A DNA stretch of 64,000 nt, from contig CANXME010002309.1 of NCBI GenBank assembly GCA_948144175.1, forward strand, positions 150,001 through 214,000, in the 5' to 3' direction. Under the pieces are notes generated by a model, which was not told where the DNA came from, ran no database searches, and saw nothing but the letters and a program-made list of their open reading frames with translations. Below are positions 43,831-55,216 of this stretch, in pieces. Source of the stretch: Closterium sp. NIES-65 (taxonomy: Eukaryota; Streptophyta; Zygnematophyceae; Desmidiales; Closteriaceae). The position numbers and the translations under genes are program-made. Positions within the stretch are counted from its first letter, which is position 1. The number at the start of each line of letters is the position of its first letter.

Positions 43831-44655
43831 AGTGGAGGCTAGGCTAGGAGTAGCCGGAACCCGGAGCAAGCGGAGCTAGGAGCGAGGAGCAAGAACTGCT
43901 CAGAGCGCGGGTGGACCTAGGCAAGGGACAGTCGGAGTACGGAGCGAGCTAGGCTAGGAGCATGAAGTGGGGAGCTAACCGGTCCTAGAGCGCTCTACCA
44001 CAGTGAGCGAGCAGCCTCCAGCCGCTGAAACGGAAACTAGGAGCAGTAGGAATGGTGTGGGCCCGGAGAAGGGTGGAGGAGAAGTGGCTTAGGCAGGGCG
44101 CGGGCTAAGGCGAGGGCGCTAGCAGGGTGCGGCCTGAACGAAGGCGCGGGCTAGGGCGTGGGAAGGGCTGGCAACGGGCGCGCACGACAGGCTGGCCTAG
44201 GGGCGCGTGACGGGCCGGCCTAGGGCGCGCGCGACGGGCTGGCCTAGGGTGTGCGCGACGGGCTAGCCTAGGGTGCGCGCGACGGGCTGGCCTAGGACGT
44301 GCGACGGGTAGGCCTAGGGCGCGCGCGGCGGGATGGCCTAGGGGGCGCGACGGGCTGGTCTAGGGCACGCGCGACGGGCTGGCCTAGGACATGCGATGGG
44401 CAGGCCTAGGGCACGTGCGATGGGCTGGCCTAGGGACGCGCGGCGGGCTGGGTAGAGTGTGCACGTAAGGGGAGGGCACGGGCTAGGCGCGGAGGGTGCG
44501 GAGGTGCGGAGGGTGCAGTGGCGTGGATTAGGCGCGGAGGCACAAAGGGCGCGAGCTAGGCGCGGAGGGTGCACAAGGGGAAGGGCGAAGAGGCGCGGAG
44601 GCATGGGTGCGCACTAGGCTAGGAACGGTCAACAACGAACCTACTCGTGATACCA
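43831..44655 (-). repeat. Copia-N leader with 23-bp-type GC repeats
   Basis: Plus strand ~44160-44450 repeats words such as GACGGGCTGGCCTAGG and GCGCGCG about every 20-25 bases. It lies between gag and primer site, as in the other copias of the group. Primer site on the minus strand TGGTATCACGAG at 44655-44644. No gene supported. Confidence 0.7.
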
Positions 44656-44777
44656 TCTCAAGAGTAGCTAGCAACGGAATAGTATGACTAGGAAAGCAAG
44701 GCAGTACAAATATGTAACCCTAACTGAGTTGTACTCACTAAGGAGCACCTCAATGCAGCCTGTAACAAATAATAACA
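44656..44777 (-). repeat. Copia-N 5' LTR (boundaries approximate)
   Basis: On the minus strand TGTTATTATTTG ... CTCTTGAGA, ~122 bp, ending at the primer site. It contains GAGTACAACTCAGTTAGGGTT, cut short here from the shared LTR core (compare GAGTACAACCCAATTAGGG at 44948). The outer end is by analogy; no 3' LTR was found because the element is truncated near 27290. Confidence 0.6.
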
Positions 44778-44901
44778 TTTTTCATTCGTTTCTGTGATTC
44801 GACATGTTTGTAAATAAAAATAACATACGCTTATAATAAATCATGTTTTTTAAGGGGGTGCGCTTAATCGAGGACTGGATATAAGCGCCATATGCCTTTT
44901 A

Positions 44902-45031
44902 TGTCAGAATGTTATAATTGTCTAGCTTGCTGTGGGGTACTCTATAGCGAGTACAACCCAATTAGGGTTTCCTATATGTATGCCAACTGCTGCTAGTGCA
45001 ACCCCTCTTCTTCATTCCTCATTTCTTCACA
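44902..45031 (+). repeat. 5' LTR of non-autonomous element
   Basis: 130 bp, TGTCAGAATG to TTCTTCACA; core TAGCGAGTACAACCCAATTA is shared by related LTRs in the window. Confidence 0.93.
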
Positions 45032-46348
45032 TGCTATCAGAGCATCTACGCTCCTGGCCTGTGGGCCCACCTAACTGCTTCCGCTGCTACTCTGTGTGCT
45101 GCACGCCCTGTGGCGTGCGACGGAATTTTTCTTCCCGTCGGCCGCCCTCTTGTCGAGCACTCCTAGAGGCCCCTCTCACGGCCCCTCGCGCGACCCTTAG
45201 CGGCCCCGTCGCCACCCCTCGCGGCCCCGTCGCCGCCCTTCTCGGCCCCTCGCGGCCCCTTCGCGGCCCCTTCGCGGCCCCGTTGGCCCCCTTCCAGGCC
45301 CCTCGCAGCCCCTTCGCGGCCCCGTCGCCGCCCCTAACGGCTCCGTCGCCGACCTTTCAGGCCCCTTGCGGCCCCTTCGCAGCCCCGTCGCCGCCCCTAG
45401 CGGCCCATCGCCGCCCTTCCCGGCCCCTCGCGGCCCCTTCGCGGCCCCGTCGCCGCCCCTATCGGCCCCGTCGCCGCCCCTGTCAGCCCTGCCTCGACCC
45501 TGCCCCGGCCCCGCCCCGGCCATGCTCCGTCGCCTGTCGCGGCGCACTGGGGGCTCGTGCCCCGCCCCCCCCTCTCTTTTCTCGTCGCCCGTCGCGGCTC
45601 CCTGGGGGGCGGGGGCGAGCGTCGCCCCTTCTGCCGCCTTTTTTGGCGCCCTGGGAGGCCGCGCGTCCCCCCCCCCCCCCCCCCCCCCCCCCCCTGTAAC
45701 CTCCCTACCCGTCGCCCGGCCCTGCCCAGTGTTAGGGTTTGGGGGTGGCGAGTAGGGGGTGGCAGGTGTGTGGTCTCCCCTGCTCCTCCTCCTCCTCTGT
45801 CTCTCACTGCTGCAGCTGCCGCTGAGGGGGGTGGGTGTGTGGGAGTCGACGGAGTGGTGCTAGGGGGTGGGGTGTGAGTGAACCTAGGGTGCAGCAGGGG
45901 GTGTGTGAAAGGGGGGTGCTGTGGGAGTGGAACTAGGGTTTGAGCACGGGGTGTGTGTCGAGGGGTGTGGGAAAGCTGGAGGAGGTTGTGTGAAGGTAGC
46001 TGTCGTGTCGCCTGCAGCGCCTGTAGTCCGTCGCCCTTGCTTTGGTAGCCAGTGAGCCTGTTGCACCAGTCGCCAGTGGGTCCGTTGCTCCTGCCGCTCG
46101 TGTATAGCCGCGGAGCCAGTTACTCCAGTAGTCCGTCGCCCTTGCTTCGGTAGCCACTGAGTCAGCCGCTCCTGTGCCCGTGCCTCTGCAGCTTCAGTCG
46201 TTGCCTCCCATCTTCTCTCCCTCCACAGTTCCTCCTCCTCCTCACTTGCCCGCTGTGATTAACTCTAGCTTTGCTCGCTATTGTGAACTCCTGCTCTATG
46301 CCTGCTTGCTCATTGTGCTGATTACACCAGACTTTGGCTATGGGGGTG

Positions 46349-46478
46349 TGTCAGAATGTTATAATTGTCTAGCCTGTAGTGGGGTACTCTATAGCGAGTA
46401 TAACCCAATTAGGGTTTCCTATATGTATGCCAACTGCTGCTAGTGCAACCCCTCTCTTCATTCCTCTTTTTTTTCACA
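46349..46478 (+). repeat. 3' LTR of non-autonomous element
   Basis: 130 bp, TGTCAGAATG to TTTTCACA, followed by TTTTA. Confidence 0.93.
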
Positions 46479-46645
46479 TTTTATAAGCGCACGGCGCTTA
46501 TCCGAGGCCCGCGCTTATATCCGGGGGCTGACGGCACCTTCCATGTTGCATTCGCATCACTCTGCTTCAACAACCCATAAGAGTGAGTCAATCCTTTATT
46601 TAATGATTTATATAAGTAGCTATGCTACTCCATACAGGACTCAAC
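46479..46645 (+). other. Sequence left of Copia-3, probably part of the Gypsy-3 LTR
   Basis: Begins with a palindromic patch (AAGCGCACGGCGCTT, GCGCTTATATCC at 46512-46531). From about 46544 (TGTTGCATTCGC) it is ordinary sequence ending in TCAAC, which resumes after Copia-3 at 54673. Because a gypsy primer site follows at 54993, this is probably the left part of the Gypsy-3 5' LTR; the left border is not proven. Confidence 0.45.
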
Positions 46646-46771
46646 TGTCAAACTCTTATGCCATAGTCTGTGTAGGCTATAGTGGGGAAGACACTATGGG
46701 GTACAACACTTCTAGGTTTTCCTACTTGTACCCACCTGCTTGCTTGTTCATTCATTCCTCATTTCTTCACA
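46646..46771 (+). repeat. Copia-3 5' LTR
   Basis: 126 bp, TGTCAAACTC to TTCTTCACA. Confidence 0.95.
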
Positions 46772-46859
46772 TGGTATAGAGCAGGTTCCCTAGTGGGAAC
46801 GCTTCCTTGGGCCCACCACTGAAACTTTTTTCTGACCGGAGCGACAGTCGCTCCTGCCC

Positions 46860-47740
46860 GAGGCGCGCCTTGTGGGCTGCCCTTCTGTCGCCCTCTCTTA
46901 GAGGCCCCTCTCACGGCCCCTCGTGCCACCCTCGGCGGCCCCGTCGCCGCCCCTAGCGGCCCAGTAGCCGCCCTTCCAGGCCCCTCGCGGCCCCTAGCGG
47001 CCCCGTCACCGCCCCTACGCGGCCCCGTCGCCGCCCCTAGCGGCCCTGTCGCTGCCCCTAGCGGCCCCGTTGCCGCCTCCCTACCTACGCGACCCCGTTG
47101 CCGCCCCTACGCAGCCCCGTAGCTGCCCCTAGCGGCCCCGTAGCCGACCCTACACGGCCCCGTCGCCGACCCTAGCGGCCCCATAGCCGCTCCCCTCCCT
47201 ACGCGGCCCCGTAGCCGCCCCTACGCGGCCCCGTCGCCGCCCCTAGCGGCCCCGTCGCCGCTAACCTCCCTACACGGCCCCGTAGCCGCCCCTACGCGGC
47301 CCCGTCGCCGCCCCTAGCGGCCCCGTTGCCGCTAACCTCCCTACGCGGCCCCGTCGCCGCCCCTATGCTGCCCCGTCGCCGCCCCTACGCGGCCCCGTCG
47401 CCGCCCCTAGCGGCCCCGTCGCTGCTGACCTCCCTACGCGGCCCCGTTGCCGCCCCTACGCGGCCTCGTCGCCGCCCCTACGCGGCCCCGTCGCCGCTCC
47501 TAGCGGTCCCGTCGGCGCTCCTAGCGGTCCCGTCGCCGCTCCCCTCCCTACGCGGCCCCGTCGCCGCCCCTACGCGGCCTTGTAGGCGCCCCTACGCGGC
47601 CACGTCGCCGCCCCTAGCGGCCCCGACGCCGCTCCCCTCCCTACGCGGCCCCGTCGCCGCCCCTAGCGGCCCCGTCGCCGCCCCTTCCCGGCCCCGTCGC
47701 CGCCCCTTCCCGGCCCCGTCGCCGCCCCTAGCAGGCACCC
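46860..47740 (+). repeat. Copia-3 leader repeats, GGCCCCGTCGCCGCCCCTA type
   Basis: Irregular tandem words of about 20-22 bases (CTACGCGGCCCCGTCGCCGC) with occasional CTCCCTACGCGG inserts. The same words fill the non-autonomous element's leader, linking the two. No gene supported. Confidence 0.85.
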
Positions 47741-47754
47741 GAGCCGCGGAGCCG

Positions 47755-49010
47755 CCCAGCAGCAGCAGGCGCCCGTGGAGCAGCCGCCACTGTAGAAGCC
47801 GCCCGTGGAGCAGCCGCCACTGCAGCAGCCGCCCCTGGAGCAGCCGCCACTGCAGCAGCCGCCCCTGGAGCAGCCGCCACTGCAGCAGCCGCCCCTAGAG
47901 CAGCCGCCACTGCAGCAGCCGCCCCTAGAGCAGCCGCCACTGCAGCAGCCGCCCCTGGAGCAGCCGCCACTGCAGCAGCCGCCCCTGGAGCAGCCGCCAC
48001 TGCAGCAGCCGCCCCTGGAGCAGCCGCCACTGCAGCAGCCGCCCCTAGAGCAGCCGCCACTGCAGCAGCCGCCCCTGGAGCAGCCGCCACTGCAGCAGCC
48101 GCCCCTGGAGCAGCCGCCACTGCAGCAGCCGCCCGTGGAGCAGCCGCCACTGCAGCACCCGCCCCTGGAGCAGCCGCCACTTCAGCAGCCTTCCCTGGAG
48201 CAGCCGCCACTGCAGCAGCCGCCCCTGGAACAGCCGCCACTGCAGGAGCCGCCCCTGGAGCACCCGCCACTGCAGCAGCCGCCCCTCGAGCACCCGCCAC
48301 TGCAGCAGCCGCCCCTGGAGCAGCCGCCACTGCAGCAGCCGCCCCTGGAGCACCCGCCACTATAGCAGCCGCCCCTGGAGCAGCCGCCACTGCAGCAGCC
48401 GCCCCTGGAGCAGCCGCCACTGCAGCAGCCGCCCCTGGAGCAGCCGCCACTGGAGCAGCCGCCCTTGGAGCAGCCGCCACTGCAGCAGCCGCCCCTAGAG
48501 CAGCCGCCACTGCAGCAGCCGCCCCTGGAGCAGCCGCCACTGCAGCAGCCGCCCCTGGAGCAGCCGCCACTGCAGCAGCCGCCCCTGGAGCAGCCGCCAC
48601 TGCAGCAGCCGCCCCTGGAGCAGCCGCCACTGCAGCAGCCGCCCCTGGAGCAGCCGCCACTGCAGCAGCCGCCACTGCAGCAGCCGCCCCTGGAGCAGCC
48701 GCCACTGCAGCAGCCGCCCCTGGAGCAGCCGCCACTACAGCAGCCGCCCCTGGAGCAGCCGCCACTGCAGCAACCGCCCCTGGAGCAGCCGCCACTGCAG
48801 CAGCCGCCCCTGGAGCAGCCGCCACTGCAGCAGCCGCCCCTGGAGCAGCCGCCACTGCAGCAGCCGCCCCTGGAGCAGCCGCCACTGCAGCAGCCGCCCC
48901 TGGAGCAGCCGCCACTACAGCATCCGCCCCTGGAGCAGCCGCCACTGCAGCATCCGCCCCTGGAGCAGCCGCCACTACAGCAGCCGCCCCTGGAGCAGCC
49001 ACCCCTGCAG
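47755..49010 (+). repeat. 30-bp minisatellite, about 41 units
   Basis: Unit in two parts: CAGCCGCCCCTGGAG and CAGCCGCCACTGCAG; the period is exactly 30. Because 30 is divisible by three, one + frame reads a perfect decapeptide PPLEQPPLQQ for 187 and 209 codons (47805-48365, 48465-49091), broken by a TAG in a CTATAG variant at 48360-48365. Two minus frames are open too (Gly/Cys/Ser- and Ala/Val/Pro-rich). No downstream Gag lies in these frames, so coding is doubtful. Confidence 0.97.
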
Positions 49011-49149
49011 CTGCCGTGGAGCTCTCGCTCTATAGTGGTAGCGGCATCGCCGTTGCCGCCGTCGTACACCTGCCCTTCTTGCAACTGGTGAGCACTGCCC
49101 TGCCTATACTGCTGTTACTGCTGCTCTTACTACTGCTGCTCTTTCTACT

Positions 49150-52100
49150 ACTACTGGTGCTCCTGGCGTGGCCAGATGCAGCTCCAGGGTCGCCCGCGTG
49201 AGTCCCTCACCCCCCAACAGCTTCGTGAGTGGTACGCTAGTTGGGGTTGTCGGGGTGGCCGTAGTGGGAGTCGTCCTGAAGTGAGTAGTTCCGCCACTGC
49301 TTGTAGTGGCAGGATGCAGCTCTAGCGTCGCCCGCGTGAGTCCCTCACCCCCCAACAGCTTCGTGAGTGGTACAACAGTTGGGGTTGTCGGGGTGGCAGT
49401 AGTGGGAGTCGTCCTGGAGTGGGTAGTTCGGGAGTGTCTTGTAGTGGCCCGGTGCAGCAGCAGCGTTGTCCGCGCGAGACTCTTTCACCCCAGAAGCTTC
49501 GTGAGTGGTACGCTCAGAGTGGAGGGTCGCTGAGTACTGCTCGCTACCCATACGTTATTCGCACGGGTGTCCGAACTGGTCAGAATTGCGGGACGCGTAG
49601 TCACACAAAGTCCCGCTGCTTCGCGCGTCTGAGTGACACTTGGCGTACAGAGTTTGGCGATGACGCTAAGCTCCCCGACTGGGTAGAGCTGCTTAGGCAG
49701 AGGGTAGATATCTTTGCTCTTGACTATGATGCTATTCTCACTACAATGTATGCATTGTCTACTAGTGCCGAGGGAGTCTGTCACCTGTGTGTGCCGCCTG
49801 ACCCTGGTATCCAGTCTGCTGCTCTAGGTGCTGGTGAGGCTGCTGCTCTAGGGGCTAGTGCGTCTGCTGCCCCAGGTGCTGGTGAGTCTGCTCTCTCAGG
49901 AACCACATCGGCTCAGGCCTTACACACCTTCACCCTTGACTCGGGTGCTTCCCGCTCCTTCTTTCGAGACCGCACCACGCTAACGCAGCTTAGTCGGCCA
50001 GTTGCGGTCTCCCTGGCGGACCCCTCTGGGGGACCTGTCCTTGCTAGCTTCTCCACTGTCTTACCGTGCCCGGCAGCCCCCTCTGGCACCCTGTCAGGTC
50101 TTTACCTCCCCTCGTTCTCTACGAACTTGGTGAGTGGAGCTGATCTACAGGATAGAGGGGTTGACCAGTTCACTCCTGCGAGTCAGCGGGTGACCCACTG
50201 CACGTGTGCTCGTACAGGCCGACACTTGGCCACGTTCACCCGTCGGCCGAGGTCGAGCCTGTACACACTTACTATTGAGTCTCCTCCGACTGCTGAGTCT
50301 GGTTAGGTAGCTGCGTTGAGTCAGGTGTTTGCTGCCGCCTCCAGGTCTGGTCCTGAGTCTGCTCCCTGCTCGTGTCGTCTCCTGTCCCACCAGACTCTCC
50401 TTTAACACCACTGCCTTGGTCACCCCTCCCTGCCTCGTCTTCGAGACATGGCCTCCCATGTCCTTGTCTCTGGTCTTCCCCGGTTTCTCCCTCCCCTACC
50501 TCCGGGGCCTGCCCCTACCTGCGTCCCCTGCGTCAAGGGGCGACAGCGCGCCGCCCCTCACTCCTCCGAGTTTCCTCCGACAGAGGCTCCTCTGCTGACT
50601 CTTCACATGGACGTGTGGGGCCCCGCCCGCGTCCGTGGACAGGGGCACGAGCGTTACTTCCTGTTGGTGGTTGACGACTACTCGCGTTACACCACAGTCT
50701 TCCCCTTGCGCAGCAAGGGTGACGTCACTGAGGTGTTGATCGACTGGATCCGCGAAAATCGTCTCCAGCTCAGAGAGAGTTTCGGCTCGGATTTTCCTGT
50801 TCTGTGTCTGCATTCTGACAGAGGCGGGGAGTTTTCCTCTGCCCGTCTGGGAGCCTTCTGTCGTGCATAGGGCATCCGTCAGACCTTCACGCTTCCGGCC
50901 TCTCCACAGCAAAAAGGGATTGCTGAGCGCCGCATTGGCATGGTCATAGACGTCGCTCTTACGTCCATGATCCATGCGGCTGCCCCCCATTTTCTGTGGC
51001 CGTTTGCGGTTCAGTACGCCGCGCATCAGCTCAACCTTCAGCCCTGGGTCTCCTTGCCTGAGACCTCCCCCACCTTGCGGTGGACGGGGAAGGATGGCGA
51101 TGCGTCTGCGTTTTGGGTCTAGGGATCTCGGGCGTTTGTCCGCGACTTGTCTCCGGACAAGCTGTCCCCCCGTGCTGTTCCCTGCATCTTCCTTGGCTTC
51201 CCCCCTGACGCGCCTGGGTGGCAGTTTTACCACCCCACCTCGCGCCGCGTTCTGTCCTCCCAGGACGTCACCTTTGACGAGTCGGTGCCTTACTACCGTC
51301 TCTTCCCCTACCGCACTGCGCCCCTCCCTCCGCCGCCGTTCTTCCTTGCGCCAGGTCCTCCCCCAGTAGACCCCCTCCCCCCTCAGGGTCCTGCCCCGTC
51401 AGGTGTGTCCCAGGTAGACGCAGTCGAGCATGTCGAGGTAGTTGTTGACTCTGGTGCTGCTCGAGGTGCTGTGCCTGCGGGTGCCGGGTCTTGGGGTGCG
51501 GAGCCTGGGGGTGCTGAGTCCAAGGGTGCGGAGCCTGGGGGTGCTGAGTCTGGGGTTGCTCAGCCTGGGGGTGTTGAGTCTGGGGGTGCTGAGCCTGGGG
51601 GTTCTGAGCCTGGGGGTGCAGAGCCTGGGGGTGCTGGGTCTGCTCGTGTGACCTCTCGCGGTGCTTCGTCGAGGCGGGAGCCGCTCTCTCTGCAGGAACT
51701 ACGCGAGTGGTTTGCTCGACGCTAGAGCCGTGCTGCTAGAGTTGGAGGTACTACTGTTGCTGCTGGTCCCGGAGGTGCTCGTACTGGCGGTACTGGAGCT
51801 GCTGGGGCTGGGGGTGCTGCAGAAGGTACTGCTTGAGCTGCTGGCGGTACTGGAGCTGCCGGTCCTACTGGAGTTGGTGCTGCTGGAGCTGCTGGAGTTA
51901 CTGGAGCTGGAGCTGCTGGGGGTGTCGGCGCTGCTGGTTCTGCTGGCGCTGGTGGTTCTGCTGGCGCTGGTGCGTCTAAGGGTGTTGGAGTTGACGCTGT
52001 TGGCGCTGGCGGTGCTGCTGATACTGGTGCTGCCGCTGGGGGTACTAGTGCTGTCCTTGCTGGTTCTGGAGGCACTGCGCGGCAGCGGCCGTACTTCGTT

Positions 52101-54344
52101 ACGCTACTTGAGCAGGTTCTTGGTCTTCCGCCCTCTGCTGGTCCTGCTCCTCCCTTAGAGTGCCCACAGCCTATCCAGTCACAGTCACAATTACAGCCCG
52201 CCTCCCCCCTGCCTGCTCCTTCTCCCTACACTGGTCCTACTGGAGGTCTTGCTGAGCGTCGTGAGCCTGCGTCTCGTCCTGCGTCACCTGTTCGTGCTAC
52301 TCGCACTAGTCCTCGTGCTCCGCGTCCGCGTCTTCCTGCGGTCCCACGCACCCACCAGATGGCACTGCGTCCGTCCACTGCTCCTCTGCGTGTCCCATTG
52401 CCGTCTCCTCCAGAGTCCTCTCTTCCTGTCCTTGCTGACCCTGAGTCTTACTCTCTTCGTGCTGCCAGTCCTACTGTCACACGTCTCCTGGCCACTGTTG
52501 TCACTGACCCTTCCTTTGAGTCCACTACTGCGTCTGCCTTGGTTACTAAGCTTGTTGACTTCGCTGCTCGCTGACGTCTAGACTACGCCGCTAGCCTTGT
52601 TGGTGAGTCTGAGTCTGTTTGTCCTCCGGCCGTCGAGGGTGAGTGTGCTCTTAGCATGGACGTCCTTGAGGACAGGCAGGAGGAGTTCCAGTGCTTTGCT
52701 GCTGCTTTGCCTCATCTCGTGTCCACGCTGATTGCCCCTGAGGGAGACCCGGATGCACCAGACATCCCGACTCCTCGATCGTACGCTGAGGCGATCGAGG
52801 GTCCCTACTCCTCTCGGTGGCAGTCAGCTATGGATGCAGAGATGGCTTCTTGGAAGTCCACAGGCACCTACGTCGACGAGGTTCCCCCACCTTGGGCGAA
52901 CATCATCAGTGGCATGTGGATTTTCAGGGTGAAGCGGCCGCCGGGTTCTCCGCCTGTCTTCAAGGCGCGTTACGTGGCTCGAGGCTTCAGTCAGCGGCAG
53001 GGAGTTGACTACTTTCAGAACTTCTCTCCCACCCCGAAGATGACCACTCTTCGGGTGCTGCTGCACATAGCCGCTTAGCGCGACTACGAGCTTCACTCTC
53101 TTGACTTCAGCACAGCTTTCCTGCAGGGCAGTCTGCACGAGGAGATCTGGTCGCGCCGCCCACCTGGCTTCACTGGGTCGTTTCCCCCTGGTACCCAGTG
53201 GAGCCTCCGGCGGCCAGTCTACGGTCTCCGCCAGGCGCCCCGTGAGTGGCACGACACACTGAGGACTACGCTTGCGGCTCTTGGGTTTGCTCCTTCTACT
53301 GCCGACCCATCGCTGTTTCTGCGCACCGACACCTCTTTGTCGCCGTTCTATATCCTCGTGTACGTCGACGACTTGGTCTTTGCCACTGCTGACACTGCTG
53401 GACTCACCCACGTGAAGTACAAGCTGCAGAAGAGACACACGTGCACAGACGTGGGTGAACTGCGCAGCTACCTTGGCTTGCAGATCACCCGGGACAGAGC
53501 ACAGCGCACCATTACTCTGACTCAGTCACACATGGTGCAGCAGGTCCTTCAGCGCTTCGACTTCACTTACTCCTCGCCTCAGGCCACTCCTCTATCTACT
53601 CGCCACTCGCTCTCAGCTCTGCCTTTGGATGAGTCTGTAGAGCCGAGTGGCCCGTACCCAGAGCTTGTTGGCTGCCTCATGTACCTGATGACCTGCACAT
53701 GACTTGACCTTGCATACCCTCTTAGCATCCTCGCACGCTATGTTGCTCCTGGGAGACACCGACCAGAGCACATGGCTGCAGCGAAGAGGGTGTTGCGCTA
53801 CTTGTGCAGTACGTCGGGCATGGGGCTAGTGCTTGCAGGGCGACGTCGAGTGGTCCTCACAGATCACGCAGACGCTTCTTGGGCTGACGACCAGGCTACA
53901 CAGCGGTCGTCACAGGGTTACACCTTCAGCCTTGGCTCCGGCTCTGTTTCGTGGCGGTCTACCCGCTCGTCTTCTATTCTCGGCTCTAGCTGTGAGACTG
54001 AGATCTACGTGGGGGCCATGGCTGCACAGGAGCTACGCTGGCTCACCTACCTGCTGACTGACCTAGGAGAGCCGCCTCGTTCTCCTCCAGTTCTGTACGT
54101 AGACAACAAGACCATGCTGGCCTTGTGTCGGGAGCACAGACTGGAGCACAGAACGAAGCACATTACTCTTCGCTACTTCCTTGCTCATGAGCTGCAGCAG
54201 CGTGGTCAGGTGCGCCTTGCTTACGTGGCCTCTGAGGCCAACACTGCTGATATCTTTACCAAGGCACTTTCGCCTTGTGATCATCAGCGCTTCTGTACGA
54301 TGCTAGGTCTTGTGCCTACTTGGCCTCACTTGCTCACTTCTTGA
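49150..54344 (+). pseudogene. Copia-3 pol pseudogene with tripled LREWY module
   Basis: Starts with a ~130-base unit RPRESLTPQQLREWYA (49.19 and 49.32 kb) repeated a third time as CPRETLSPQKLREWYAQ (49.47 kb), then the variant zinc cluster NCGTRSHTKSRC. Open pieces: 49419-50306 (protease FTLDSGASRSFF intact), 50448-50870 (integrase HMDVWGP, LHSDRGGEFSS), 51147-51725, 52656-53078 (reverse transcriptase start), 53337-53702 (YVDD) and 53772-54344 (RNase H, end). Stops replace Gln (50305, 53076), Trp (50403, 51121, 51723), Arg (53701) and others; most are single C-to-T or G-to-A changes from the Copia-1 codon, the 50403 TAA being two. The final TGA at 54342-54344 is the native end. Confidence 0.94.
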
Positions 54345-54541
54345 CCTTGCTTGTACTGTGATCTTTCTATAACTGCACTTGATTGTTTACCTTTATATAT
54401 GATCTTGCATGTGAACTGGCCTTCTGGCCTTGCTCTTGTGCTCGGACTGTGTGGTGACGTTGTGATCCACCCTGAGCTTGCTTTGCTTTGCTTGACTGGT
54501 CTTGTGACCTCTTGTTCTCCCCCACTTTGCCTATGGGGGTG

Positions 54542-54667
54542 TGTCAAACTCTTATGCCATAGTCTGTGTAGGCTAGAGTGGGGTAGACACTCTGGGGTAC
54601 AACACTTCTAGGTTTTCCTACTTGCACCCACCTGCTTGCTAGTTCATTCATTCCTCATTTCTTCACA
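54542..54667 (+). repeat. Copia-3 3' LTR
   Basis: 126 bp, preceded by TATGGGGGTG and followed by TCAAC. Confidence 0.95.
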
Positions 54668-55216
54668 TCAACTGCGCTTTTGTGATTGTACTTATTGTCA
54701 CCGATATTATGTGTAAGGAATTTTCCCGAATTCCTTATCGGGGTTGACTGCTTTGCATACAGCCCTGACTTTCAGACTTTGCACGTTCGGCCGATCTCAA
54801 CGCTGCCGAGGCTCCTCGCGTCGTCTTCGACATTTCCCATCACCAAACCTGCACCCAACCTCGCTCGTCCAAGGTTCCATCCTAGCTAGGCTAGCTCCTA
54901 CATTAGTCTGTGCCTTCATTGTATTCTCAGTTCATTGAGTCTCATCTTCGTTATTCGTTATTCCGCGCACTCACTTTTACAACTCATGACACCAGGTATC
55001 AGAGCTACTTTCCTAGTTCACCTCGCTTTTCAAAGGTAGTTTGGTGGCACAGGTGTGGTCTGTACAAGGGATTGCAAAACGGTTGGCTGCAAGGTTTGTT
55101 AACTCCAACCTGCCCGACTCCGATAGTTTTTGCTTTCCCTTTGCCTGAAGGCCATGAATACCCCTCTGCCCACCAGACGAAGCGTGCGACCCATGGACTA
55201 GGAGACATTGAACAAG
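54668..55216 (+). other. Gypsy-3: rest of 5' LTR, primer site and leader
   Basis: 54673 to ~54990 is probably the right part of an LTR ending ACTCATGACA; CAGGTATCAGAGC at 54993-55005 matches the initiator-Met primer site. The leader then leads to gag. An ATGGACTAGGAG at ~55191 looks like a gag start with a stop at codon 3; the next ATG in frame is 55217. Confidence 0.6.

Larger units (their letters stand above)
44902..46478 (+). mobile_element. Complete 1.58-kb non-autonomous LTR element without gag-pol
   Basis: LTRs 44902-45031 and 46349-46478 (130 bp each, a few differences), flanked by perfect TTTTA duplications (44897-44901 and 46479-46483). Primer site TGCTATCAGAGC follows the 5' LTR; GGGCCCACC is at 45063; polypurine tract TATGGGGGTG precedes the 3' LTR. 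The interior is a GC-rich repeat leader (~45180-45660, GGCCCCGTCGCCGCCCCT words), 28 C at 45667-45694 and a short unique part. No gag, protease, integrase or reverse transcriptase segment is present. Open frames over the leader (for example 44932-45699 +) are Pro/Ala/Arg-rich by composition only. It probably depends on proteins of Copia-1-like relatives. Confidence 0.93.
46646..54667 (+). mobile_element. Copia-3: nearly full-length but decayed copia element
   Basis: 8022 bp, LTRs 46646-46771 and 54542-54667 (126 bp, five differences, about 4%), TSD TCAAC at 46641-46645 and 54668-54672. Primer site TGGTATAGAGCA at 46772; GGGCCCACC at 46809. The leader is greatly expanded by repeats and the gag coding region is missing. 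Pol carries at least eight stops. Older than Copia-1 by LTR divergence. Confidence 0.96.

Noticed and set aside
44932..45807. Pro/Ala/Arg-rich frames in the non-autonomous element
   Set aside because: Leader repeat translations; poly-C tract included; nothing gag- or pol-like.
47728..49091. Long frames reading Gly/Cys/Ser, Ala/Val/Pro or PPLEQPPLQQ repeats on both strands
   Set aside because: Consequence of the 30-bp array; several frames are open at once and none continues into gag or pol.
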